From contig JAAYRL010000017.1 of NCBI GenBank assembly GCA_012518795.1, positions 1 through 60,658 of the forward strand: a stretch of DNA of 60,658 nt, in the 5' to 3' direction. A program made the position numbers and the translations under genes. Position 1 is the stretch's first letter. Every line of letters starts with the position of its first letter. Below the pieces are notes generated by a model, which made no database searches, was not told the DNA's origin, and saw only the letters and a program-made list of their open reading frames with translations. This document shows positions 17,825 through 25,489 of the stretch, piece by piece. The DNA comes from Clostridiaceae bacterium. Its GTDB lineage: Bacteria; Bacillota; Clostridia; Saccharofermentanales; DTU023.

Positions 17825-19039
17825 ATGAAAGGGGTAATTATCGGTGCTGGAAGTGTTGGGAGAGGTTTTATAGGGGAACTGCTTTCTGATGCTAATTTTG
17901 AAATATGCTTTATTGATATTGATGAAAATATCATTGATGGAATTAATTTAGATAATTCATATCCACATATTACGGTTTCTAACGACAAGAAGAAATTAAA
18001 GTGGATTAGAAATGTAAGAGCCATTAATTCTCAAAATGAATCATCAGTAATCAGAGAAATAGCAAATGCAAATTTAATTATTACTTCACTGGGTGTAAAT
18101 GCACTTTCTAATATTGCACCCTTATTAGCTAAAGCTATCTTACATAGAATTAACACTACAGGCAAAGCAATCAATATCCTATTGTGTGAAAACTTACATA
18201 ATGTTGATCAATATATGCAACAATTGTTACTTCAATATATTGAGCCGGATTTACATTCTGTTTTTCTACAAAAGGTAGGTCTTCTTGCAACAGCCATTGG
18301 TCGTATGATACCTCTGGCTACGGAAGAAGATAAAAAAATTCATCCTGCTGTAATTAAAGTAGAGCCATATAAATTTTTACCGTATGACGGTTTTGCAGCC
18401 AAAACGGGCATGCCGAAAATACAAAATTTAATATGGGATAAGAGTGTAGATTTTAATTATTATTCAGATAGAAAACTGTATATACATAATTTTGGACATT
18501 GCTTGACGGCCTATTTGGCCAATTATTTCGGATATGAATATATTTGGCAAGCAATACAAAATAATGAGATAAGATATTATGTAAGAACAGCTATGCTTGA
18601 GGTAGCCATTGCATTATCATTGCAATATGAAAAATCTATTTTACCTATTTTGGATCATGTTGATGATTTAATTTTTAGATTTGCAAATAGAACACTTAAT
18701 GATACTTGTGAAAGAGTAGGTAGAGATCCACAGCGTAAACTTAAAGCGGGAGATCGATTTTTAGGCGCTCTACAAATGTGTTTGGAAAACAAGGTAAAAG
18801 CTGATTTTGTGTTAGGTGGTGTAGCAATAGGTTTAGTTGTTTTAGCAAATAGCTGTAAATTATCCGACGTAAATGACATCAAGCTTTATTTGGAGCAGGA
18901 ATGTCCTCTGATATTTGATGACAAATATAAAAGAGAAAAGAGTTTATTATTTGCTTCTTTCAAATTTTTTCAAAATAAATTTGATACTAATTCATTTTTT
19001 CATTTATTGGAACAACATAGCATTAAAGGCGTTATTTAA
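17825..19039 (+). CDS. Mannitol-1-phosphate 5-dehydrogenase-like protein
   Basis: This 404-residue protein belongs to the long-chain polyol dehydrogenase family (MtlD and relatives). The N-terminal Rossmann motif is VIIGAGSVGRGFIGELL. The catalytic lysine/asparagine/histidine region of the family is visible as KLYIHNFGHCLTAYLANYFG. The protein is slightly longer than MtlD (about 380), and the middle part is divergent. It would interconvert a ketose phosphate and a polyol phosphate, or a related hydroxy/keto pair, with NAD(H). AGAGG lies 8 bases before the ATG at 17825, 20 bases after the kinase gene. An in-frame ATG at 17786 lies inside the kinase gene and was rejected. It is the last gene of the operon. 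No clear terminator follows. Confidence 0.82.
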   Translation: MKGVIIGAGSVGRGFIGELLSDANFEICFIDIDENIIDGINLDNSYPHITVSNDKKKLKWIRNVRAINSQNESSVIREIANANLIITSLGVNALSNIAPLLAKAILHRINTTGKAINILLCENLHNVDQYMQQLLLQYIEPDLHSVFLQKVGLLATAIGRMIPLATEEDKKIHPAVIKVEPYKFLPYDGFAAKTGMPKIQNLIWDKSVDFNYYSDRKLYIHNFGHCLTAYLANYFGYEYIWQAIQNNEIRYYVRTAMLEVAIALSLQYEKSILPILDHVDDLIFRFANRTLNDTCERVGRDPQRKLKAGDRFLGALQMCLENKVKADFVLGGVAIGLVVLANSCKLSDVNDIKLYLEQECPLIFDDKYKREKSLLFASFKFFQNKFDTNSFFHLLEQHSIKGVI

Positions 19040-19186
19040 AAGCTTTGTATTGTTATAAATTCATCCTTGTATTACTGGTTACGGTTGTTTTATGAAAAAT
19101 GCTGTAAATTATCATTAATCAGATCATTAATCAGATTAATAAATTTAATCAAGTTTTGTTAAAAACAAATTGTCAAGGGTGATTTT

Positions 19187-19633
19187 ATGCGTAAATTAAT
19201 GATTTATTATACAGTGCCTTTTTTAATTCCTCAGGAAGAAAAAGAGTCTTATGAAGATTATCTTGATTATGCTGCCATAGCGAAGCGTGACGGTATTCCT
19301 TTTGAGATGATAAGTTTTCAAGATTCGCCCGGCAGATTTTTGACAGATTCTGTAATTTACGAAAAATTATCTGAAATAGGTGATGATGCTTTCCCGATTA
19401 CTGTTTTAAATGATGAATTTGTAAAATGTTCATCCTTGCCAACCAAAAAAGAATTTGCGGTGTGGTTCGAAAGCCTGGAAACGATAAGCTTTGATAGATT
19501 GGTTGAGGAGGCAAGTAAAATAGAGCATCATCATTTTCCCGGTGAGGAAGAAATTATGAACAGTTGTTCAGGCGGATGCTTGTCCTGTGATCCAACTTTA
19601 TGTGGCTTATATGATTTAAATTTTGATAACTGA
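19187..19633 (+). CDS. ArsD-like metallochaperone domain protein with C-terminal cysteine cluster
   Basis: This 148-residue protein resembles ArsD over residues about 25-95. The order GIPFEM..., SPGRFLTDSVIYEKLSEIG, DAFPITVLNDEFVKC and PTKKEFAVWF follows the ArsD pattern (partner helix, then the valid-value strand, then a Lys/Tyr region). The N-terminal CCxxTGVCGP motif of ArsD, which binds arsenite, is missing. Instead the C-terminus has five cysteines in CSGGCLSCDPTLCG (residues about 128-141). No ArsA, ArsB or ArsR is nearby. It may be a thiol or metal-binding protein of the same thioredoxin-like fold (inference). GGTGAT precedes the ATG. The call to the ArsD family rests on pattern similarity only. 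Confidence 0.55.
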   Translation: MRKLMIYYTVPFLIPQEEKESYEDYLDYAAIAKRDGIPFEMISFQDSPGRFLTDSVIYEKLSEIGDDAFPITVLNDEFVKCSSLPTKKEFAVWFESLETISFDRLVEEASKIEHHHFPGEEEIMNSCSGGCLSCDPTLCGLYDLNFDN

Positions 19634-19667
19634 TGAACTGATGGCGAGTTTTTAAATGAACTTAATT

Positions 19668-19717
19668 TAGTTCTACTTATAATCCGTTTTTATAGTTCTA
19701 CTTATAATTCATTTTTA
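19668..19717. repeat. Two-copy 25 bp direct repeat
   Basis: TAGTTCTACTTATAAT followed by TCGTTTTTA-like sequence occurs twice in a row (19668 and 19693) with three differences or so. It lies in the 217-base gap between the ArsD-like gene and hpf. Function unknown. Confidence 0.6.
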
Positions 19718-19739
19718 GGTATCTAGCTATATTAATCTC

Positions 19740-19768
19740 TTCCAAAGCGCTTTATTTTTGTATATAAT
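19740..19768 (+). promoter_or_regulatory. Possible hpf promoter with cre-like site
   Basis: TATAAT at 19763-19768 makes a good -10 box, 83 bases before the chosen hpf start. The -35 region is poor (TTCCAA), but it overlaps AAAGCGCTTT (19744-19753), which has the symmetrical core of a catabolite-responsive element. Binding by CcpA is speculative. Confidence 0.4.
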
Positions 19769-19850
19769 ATACATATTAGATCTATTAAGACATCTGCAAG
19801 TAATAAAAACTTTATTCTGCGTGAGCAGAATGCGGAAGGGAGTACATAAA

Positions 19851-20393
19851 ATGAAAATCAATATAGTAGGACAAGGTGTAAAAATTACGGATCATTTAGA
19901 AAACATGATAAAAAGCAGATTGGATAAATTTCATCGCTATTTTGATGACAGAACAACTGCTGAAGTCAAATTACAGCCTGTTCAAGAACAACTAAAAGTA
20001 GAGATTACTTTGAATATTGATCGTCATTATTATCGGGCAGAAGCTGTTGCACCGGATGCACTTTCGGCTATGCAAGTTGCGGTAGATATTATGGAAGGTC
20101 AAATCCGCAAGCATAAAAGCAGAATCAAAAGGCAGCGTAAACAATTCGGTTATATGAAACAATATTTAACTGAGGAAGCATTTGAATCCGATATTCAAAA
20201 TGAAGAACATTCGAGTATCTCGCGGCGTAAATCTTTCCAAATTTTACCTATGGATCCGGATGAAGCAACTCTACAAATGGAAATGTTAGGTCATGACTTT
20301 TTTGCTTTCCTCAATGTGGATACCGGCATGGTAAATCTTGTCTATAAAAGACATGATGATGCGGATTACGGTTGGATAGAGTTTGAATACTAA
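19851..20393 (+). CDS. hpf: Ribosome hibernation promoting factor, long form
   Basis: This 180-residue protein has the N-terminal S30AE/YfiA domain (MKINIVGQGVKITDHLENMI, then LKVEITLNIDRHYYRAEAVAPDALSAMQVAVDIM without a break). A basic linker follows, then the C-terminal dimerisation domain (about residues 125-180), ending FLNVDTGMVNLVYKRHDDADYGWIEFE. The long form joins two 70S ribosomes into inactive 100S dimers in stationary phase. The ATG at 19851 has AAGGGAG with 8-base spacing. An open frame continues upstream to 19758 but has no site and no homology. A strong terminator follows at 20481. Confidence 0.95.
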   Translation: MKINIVGQGVKITDHLENMIKSRLDKFHRYFDDRTTAEVKLQPVQEQLKVEITLNIDRHYYRAEAVAPDALSAMQVAVDIMEGQIRKHKSRIKRQRKQFGYMKQYLTEEAFESDIQNEEHSSISRRKSFQILPMDPDEATLQMEMLGHDFFAFLNVDTGMVNLVYKRHDDADYGWIEFEY

Positions 20394-20480
20394 TGTTAAT
20401 TAATTTTGAATACTAATATGAATCAATATAGTTTAAAATAAATTAATATAGATTAAATATCAGATTATTTTATTTCATTT

Positions 20481-20510
20481 AAAATCGCCTCCGCTGAGGC
20501 GATTTTGTTT
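20481..20510 (+). terminator. Rho-independent terminator after hpf
   Basis: AAAATCGCCTC / GAGGCGATTTT is a perfect 11-bp stem with a CGCT loop and ends in GTTT. It lies 87 bases after hpf and 47 before pcrA. The A-rich left arm could let it act in both directions. Confidence 0.9.
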
Positions 20511-20557
20511 ATGTCAGTATGCTAGAATAAGAAGGAAACTTTTTGCTTGGAGTGTAT

Positions 20558-23077
20558 ATGAACAAGTCGGAAATTCAATCGAAAATATTAAACAAGGCTG
20601 AATTGGAAGAATTATTTACGGACGATTTAAATCCGATTCAAAAAGAGGCAGTTTTACATAAAAACGGACCTTTATTGATTTTGGCAGGGGCAGGTTCGGG
20701 AAAAACCAGAGTGATTACCTATCGTATCGCTTATCTGGTTAAGTTTTGCAATATTTGGCCAAGTGAAATACTGGCAATTACTTTTACTAATAAAGCTGCC
20801 AACGAAATGAAGGAACGAGTCGAGCAATTATTAGGTTTTAAGAGCCGAGGAATTTGGATCGGTACTTTCCATGCGATGATGTTGCGTATACTTCGTCAAC
20901 ATGCGGATCGCATCGGTTTTGAAGCAAATTTTACGATTTTAAATACTGATGATCAACAACGTGTGATTAAAGAAATCATGACTGAGTTAAATATTAACGA
21001 TGATCTTTTGAATGTACGCTATGTACAAAATCGAATAAGTAAAGCTAAAAATCGTATGCAGACTTGGCAGGAACTGGAACGGGAATCCGGTTATGATAAG
21101 CTGCGCAAGCAAATTGTCGAAATCTATAGGCGATATCAAGTAGCTTTGAAACGTGGTAACAGCATGGATTTTGACGATATTTTGGTTTATGCGGTAGAAC
21201 TGCTGCAGCAGAATCCGGATGTTCTGGATGCTTATCAGACGAGATTCAAACATATTTTGGTTGATGAATATCAAGATACAAATCATGTGCAGTATTTATT
21301 GGTGAAATTATTATCCGGCAAATATAAAAATATTTGTGTGGTAGGTGATGATGATCAATCGATCTATAGTTTTCGTGGTGCTAATATAGAAAACATTCTT
21401 AATTTTGAAAAAGATTTTAAAGATAGCAAAGTCATTAAATTGGAACAAAATTACCGCTCGACTCAGATGATTCTTGCTGCTGCGAATTCAGTTATTAAAC
21501 AAAATGCAGGTCGTAAGCAAAAGCGTCTCTGGACAGAAAAAGTTGAAGGAGATCCGATTATCTTTTATTTGGCAAAAAATCAATATGAAGAGGCTCGTTA
21601 TGTGGCAACAGAGATCAGACGCTTAACCAATCGGAGAAAAGACCCGATCTTGGCAGGTAATATCGGAATACTGTATCGTGTGAATGCACTTTCCAGAAAT
21701 TTGGAATTTGCTTTAAGAGAACAAGGTATTAAATATAACATTTATGGTGGTTTGCGCTTTTATGATCGTAAAGAAATCCGAGATTTTTTAGCTTATCTGC
21801 GTGTGATATTTTCAGATAATGATGAATTGGCGATTGCTCGGATAATTAATGTGCCACGCAGAGGTATCGGTGATTTAACAATAGAGCGTTCACGTAATAT
21901 TGCCCACAGAGAGAATTTATCTTTGATGCAAGTACTTGCAAACGCCGATAAATTTCCGGAATTATCACGTACTGCCAATAATATCCAGCAATTTGTTCGG
22001 ATTATTGCCGAATTACGTACAATAATGTTTGATAATCAAATTTCTTTTCCGGAATTTGCTCGGACTATACAAGAAAAAAGTGGTTTGTTACAGGAATTAG
22101 TTGAGCAAAAAGAAGGAGGCCAGAAACAAGCTATTAGCAGAATCGAAAATTTACAGGAAATTCTGTCTGATACAATTGAATTTAATGAAAGAATCAAACA
22201 TGAAATTGAACAATTCAAATTAGTGGATGATGATTTTGATCAAGCAGCAGTTCCCCGATTAGCTCAAGATAATCTCGACATTTATCGTCAGGACTTAAGT
22301 CTATATTCATTGACAGAAGGATTTTTGGAGCAGACAGCTTTGTTTTCTGATTTAGATCAGGATGAAGCAGAAAACACCGTACGTTTGATGGCTATTCATA
22401 GTGCAAAAGGTCTGGAATTTGATGCTGTGTTTTTAATCGGTATGGAAGAAGGATTGTTTCCGGGCTATCGTTCGTTTGAAACACCTGAACAAATGGAAGA
22501 AGAGCGTCGTTTGGCCTATGTTGGAATTACCAGAGCCAGGCGATATTTACATATGACAGCTACCAGATCTCGTTTACTATACGGTCAGACTAAATATAAT
22601 TTAGTTTCCCGTTTTATGTCTGAAATTCCGGATGAATATATTAGAGAAATAGGCGGCAGCAGGCAAACCAATATTGACAGTAATCCCGGCATGCGAAGTT
22701 TCGACAGGAATTACGAGACGAGAAATTTCAGTAGCAATGATTCCGATTTACGAGTTTTTAGAGGTAGAGGCAACTATTCCGGTACATCGATTCCTGATAA
22801 AACCTACTATTCGAATCATAGCCCGGGCAGAAAATCCAAAATTTTGGGTTCGTTCGGTTTAAGAGATAAGCAACAAGCAAATTTTAATAAGCATAATAAA
22901 CTGGATTTAAATAATATTTCAATCGGACAATCTTTTAAGCATAAAAAGTTCGGTACAGGTATAATTGAGAAGATAGATTATGTAGCTAGTGATGCTATCT
23001 TGACTCTGAATTTTAATGGTCAGGTAAAACGCATGATGGCAAGTTCGGCACCTCTCAAAAAAATTGATGAATCGTAA
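20558..23077 (+). CDS. pcrA: ATP-dependent 3'-5' DNA helicase PcrA/UvrD
   Basis: This 839-residue superfamily 1A helicase is used in nucleotide excision repair and in clearing RNA polymerase or recombinase from DNA. All motifs are visible: Walker A LAGAGSGKTRV (about 42-52), ITFTNKAANEMKER, GTFHAMMLRILR, motif II VDEYQDTNHVQ, motif III VGDDDQSIYSFRGA, LEQNYRSTQMI, and AIHSAKGLEFDAVFLIGMEEGLFP. The C-terminal 60 residues (GQSFKHKKFGTGIIEKID onwards) form the Tudor-like RNA polymerase-binding domain of PcrA. I chose ATG at 20558 with TGGAG before it. TTG at 20543 with GAAGGA upstream is a real alternative and would add five residues. It forms a pair with dgt, 12 bases downstream. Confidence 0.95.
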   Translation: MNKSEIQSKILNKAELEELFTDDLNPIQKEAVLHKNGPLLILAGAGSGKTRVITYRIAYLVKFCNIWPSEILAITFTNKAANEMKERVEQLLGFKSRGIWIGTFHAMMLRILRQHADRIGFEANFTILNTDDQQRVIKEIMTELNINDDLLNVRYVQNRISKAKNRMQTWQELERESGYDKLRKQIVEIYRRYQVALKRGNSMDFDDILVYAVELLQQNPDVLDAYQTRFKHILVDEYQDTNHVQYLLVKLLSGKYKNICVVGDDDQSIYSFRGANIENILNFEKDFKDSKVIKLEQNYRSTQMILAAANSVIKQNAGRKQKRLWTEKVEGDPIIFYLAKNQYEEARYVATEIRRLTNRRKDPILAGNIGILYRVNALSRNLEFALREQGIKYNIYGGLRFYDRKEIRDFLAYLRVIFSDNDELAIARIINVPRRGIGDLTIERSRNIAHRENLSLMQVLANADKFPELSRTANNIQQFVRIIAELRTIMFDNQISFPEFARTIQEKSGLLQELVEQKEGGQKQAISRIENLQEILSDTIEFNERIKHEIEQFKLVDDDFDQAAVPRLAQDNLDIYRQDLSLYSLTEGFLEQTALFSDLDQDEAENTVRLMAIHSAKGLEFDAVFLIGMEEGLFPGYRSFETPEQMEEERRLAYVGITRARRYLHMTATRSRLLYGQTKYNLVSRFMSEIPDEYIREIGGSRQTNIDSNPGMRSFDRNYETRNFSSNDSDLRVFRGRGNYSGTSIPDKTYYSNHSPGRKSKILGSFGLRDKQQANFNKHNKLDLNNISIGQSFKHKKFGTGIIEKIDYVASDAILTLNFNGQVKRMMASSAPLKKIDES

Positions 23078-23089
23078 CGGAGAAAGCAT

Positions 23090-24232
23090 ATGCAGATTAT
23101 TCCGCGCAAACTTAAACAACAGAGAGAATTGGCTCACTTGAGCAAATATGCTACGGCCAGTCTTAACACGCGAGGACGTCAAAGGCAGGAAGCAGATTGT
23201 CGGATCAGAAGTCCTTTTGAACGCGATGTTGGTCGAATTTTGTACTCGGTTGATTTCAGACGTTTAAGGCAAAAGACCCAAGTTTTCTTTAATCCTCGTA
23301 ATGATCATATCTGTACGCGAATGGAGCATGTTTTATATGTGAAATATATTGCATCAACTATTGGCAAAGCGTTAAATCTGAATGTTGATTTGATTGAAGC
23401 AATTGCCTTAGGTCATGATATCGGTCATACTCCTTTCGGCCATACGGGTGAAAAAGAATTGCAAGCATGTTTAGATAAATACAATGCGGATTTCAGTTTT
23501 CAACATGAATTACATAGCTTGCGTGTGGTTGATGTTTTAGCCCAGCGCAAACCAAATCAAAACGGGCTTAATTTAACCTTTGAAGTTCGAGACGGTATCG
23601 TTTCACATTGCGGGGAAAAATATAACGAGTATGAATTAAAACCAAATCGGGAAAAAACAGAATCAGAATTAATTCCCGGAGCTCAAAAACATAAACCTCC
23701 GGCAACTTTAGAAGGTTGTGTAGTGCGAATGGCTGACAAAGTCGCATATGTAGGACGTGATATTGAAGACGGAGCAAGAGCAGGTCTGATGAGTTTTAAT
23801 GCTTTGCCGGTAGCTATCAAAACCGAACTTGGCACAACGAATGGCGAAATCATTAATACGCTGGTTGAGGATATCATTGAGCATAGTTACGGTCATGATG
23901 CTGTCATAATGTCACAAGCTAAGGGACAGGCAATGGAAGAACTTCTGAATAACAATATGCGCTATATTTATCGTTCGGATCGGATTCAGCGTTATGATTT
24001 TACCGTGCGCAATATAGTACGAGGCTTATTTGAAATTTTTCTCGAATATGCACACAAGCCGGACCAATTGGCAAAAGAGTCGGAATACAACATGATGTTT
24101 CGTAATTTCAAAGAATATCTTGAAAAACATCCTGAACCGAAAGCTGAGATAATTCGTAAAGTTACAGACTATATAGCAGGAATGACCGATCATTTTGCTC
24201 AAACCTGCTTTAATCAAATTTTTCAAATCTAA
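23090..24232 (+). CDS. dgt: Deoxyguanosinetriphosphate triphosphohydrolase-like HD protein
   Basis: This 380-residue HD-domain enzyme hydrolyses dNTPs to nucleoside and triphosphate. The metal-binding HD residues lie in RMEHVLYVKYIAS and ALGHDIGHTPFGHTGEK. The conserved N-terminal SPFERDVGRILYSVDFRRL segment and KTQVFFNPRNDHI are present, as is ADKVAYVGRDIEDG further on. The length fits the short, type 2 group found in Bacillota. The gene begins 12 bases after pcrA with GGAG in the gap. In many Clostridia dgt precedes dnaG and rpoD, but not here. Confidence 0.93.
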   Translation: MQIIPRKLKQQRELAHLSKYATASLNTRGRQRQEADCRIRSPFERDVGRILYSVDFRRLRQKTQVFFNPRNDHICTRMEHVLYVKYIASTIGKALNLNVDLIEAIALGHDIGHTPFGHTGEKELQACLDKYNADFSFQHELHSLRVVDVLAQRKPNQNGLNLTFEVRDGIVSHCGEKYNEYELKPNREKTESELIPGAQKHKPPATLEGCVVRMADKVAYVGRDIEDGARAGLMSFNALPVAIKTELGTTNGEIINTLVEDIIEHSYGHDAVIMSQAKGQAMEELLNNNMRYIYRSDRIQRYDFTVRNIVRGLFEIFLEYAHKPDQLAKESEYNMMFRNFKEYLEKHPEPKAEIIRKVTDYIAGMTDHFAQTCFNQIFQI

Positions 24233-24360
24233 GCTCTAAGGTAAATAAAATTAGATTTTGTAAATTTAACATAAGAACAAAATCGAGAAATCTATCTCGA
24301 TCAAAATAATATTAAAAGGTAATATTTCAAGATTTTAAAAGGTTAATTTGAGGTGATAAT

Positions 24361-25104
24361 GTGAAAGATGATTATCCCGTAACATTCTTCGCAATGTTGT
24401 ACAGAATGAAATATATTGAGCGCTGGGGCTTGATGCGTAATACGGAAAAAGAAAATTTAAAAGAACACACTTTTGATGTTGCATTACTTTCTCATGCTTT
24501 GTGTGAAATACGCCAAGTCTATTTTCCGGAAGAACAGCCACAACTGAATTCAGGCCAGGTTGTTTTGTATGCTCTTTACCATGATGCAAGTGAAATCATT
24601 ACAGGTGATTTGCCTACACCGGTCAAATATTTTAATTCGCAAATGCGTTCTCAATACTCCAATGTCGAAAATTATGCAATTACACATTTACTAAATATGC
24701 TGCCTGAAAAGCTGCAACAACAATATGCTGAATATTTTCCTTGTGATGTAAATATTTTATCGAAAAATTCTAATTCGAACGAAAACGAGATTTCTGCAAG
24801 TAATGAATATTCTATAAATCAATCAAATTCTGCTGATATAGAAATTTCTGAAATTATTGAAGATAAGGGAATTTCCGAAAGGAAATATCTGCAAAAAATG
24901 CTTAAGCAAGCGGATCGGTTAGCGGCATATATTAAATGTATTATTGAAATAAAACAAGGTAATACCGAATTTGCAGATGCAGCAGAAGCAACTAAAGCAA
25001 AGTTGCTTAAGGACAGTTCGCCGGAATTACAATGGTTTATTAAGAATGTTTTGCCGGCTTATCAGCTAAATCTGGATCAATTGCAAGGAATGCAATCCGA
25101 ATAA
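24361..25104 (+). CDS. YfbR-like HD-domain 5'-nucleotidase
   Basis: This 247-residue protein opens with AMLYRMKYIERWGLMRNTEKENLKEH, which matches the YfbR/YfdR pattern RW.LMR....EN..EH, where the histidine starts the metal site. The HD pair is in ALYHDASEIITGDLPTPVKYF. E. coli YfbR (199 residues) dephosphorylates deoxyribonucleoside 5'-monophosphates. Here a Ser/Asn/Glu-rich insert of about 45 residues (roughly 135-180) explains the extra length, and KQADRLAAYIKC resumes the domain. The start is GTG with GAGGTG 5 bases upstream. With Dgt upstream it suggests a local interest in nucleotide-pool cleaning (inference). Confidence 0.88.
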   Translation: MKDDYPVTFFAMLYRMKYIERWGLMRNTEKENLKEHTFDVALLSHALCEIRQVYFPEEQPQLNSGQVVLYALYHDASEIITGDLPTPVKYFNSQMRSQYSNVENYAITHLLNMLPEKLQQQYAEYFPCDVNILSKNSNSNENEISASNEYSINQSNSADIEISEIIEDKGISERKYLQKMLKQADRLAAYIKCIIEIKQGNTEFADAAEATKAKLLKDSSPELQWFIKNVLPAYQLNLDQLQGMQSE

Positions 25105-25163
25105 ATTCAATATTGAATTTCATATTTCTATAAGACATATTTGAGATAAAAGTTTTTTCAATA

Positions 25164-25325
25164 ATAAACCGTCTGAGCGAGAGATTGCTGGAAAAATTCT
25201 AAAAAACTTGGCGAAATTAACGTTAGTGAATCGCATGTTCGAGGGCGTAAGCCCGAGTTTGCGATTCATAGGTAATGAGCCTTAGTTTTTGAATTTTTAT
25301 CAGCACATGAGATCAGACGGTTTAT
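25164..25325. repeat. Dispersed structured element, copy 1 (nested inverted repeats)
   Basis: This 162-bp element has perfect 13-bp outer arms (ATAAACCGTCTGA / TCAGACGGTTTAT). Inside is a second pair (TGCTGGAAAAATTC with GAATTTTTATCAGCA), then AAAACT/AGTTTT, and then a perfect 9-bp stem TGAATCGCA / TGCGATTCA. The innermost hairpin is GGGC-GTAA-GCCC, a GNRA-type loop. The core is shared with 42215-42377, but the outermost arms are different there and still pair. It occupies the 385-base gap between the YfbR-like gene and the dockerin gene. The rest of that gap is plain AT-rich DNA. Confidence 0.85.
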
Positions 25326-25489
25326 CTATTGAAATGAATATTTTATTACAAAACAATCTCTGATTTTGACTATTATTGCAACCAGTTTACAGACATAATA
25401 AATCTGTATCACGTACCGATTATCCTGTTATTAAGAGCTTTTCAACATGTTAAAATAATTTTTATAAGAACAACTGTTTGGAGTAGCTG

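Noticed and set aside
24282-24301. Terminator after dgt (ATCGAGA / TCTCGAT)
   Set aside because: The stem is only 7 bp and is followed by CAAAATAAT rather than a T run.
25226-25270. tRNA-like T-arm (GTTCGAGGGC)
   Set aside because: No acceptor stem, D-arm or anticodon arm can be drawn. The bases belong to the inner hairpin of the dispersed element.
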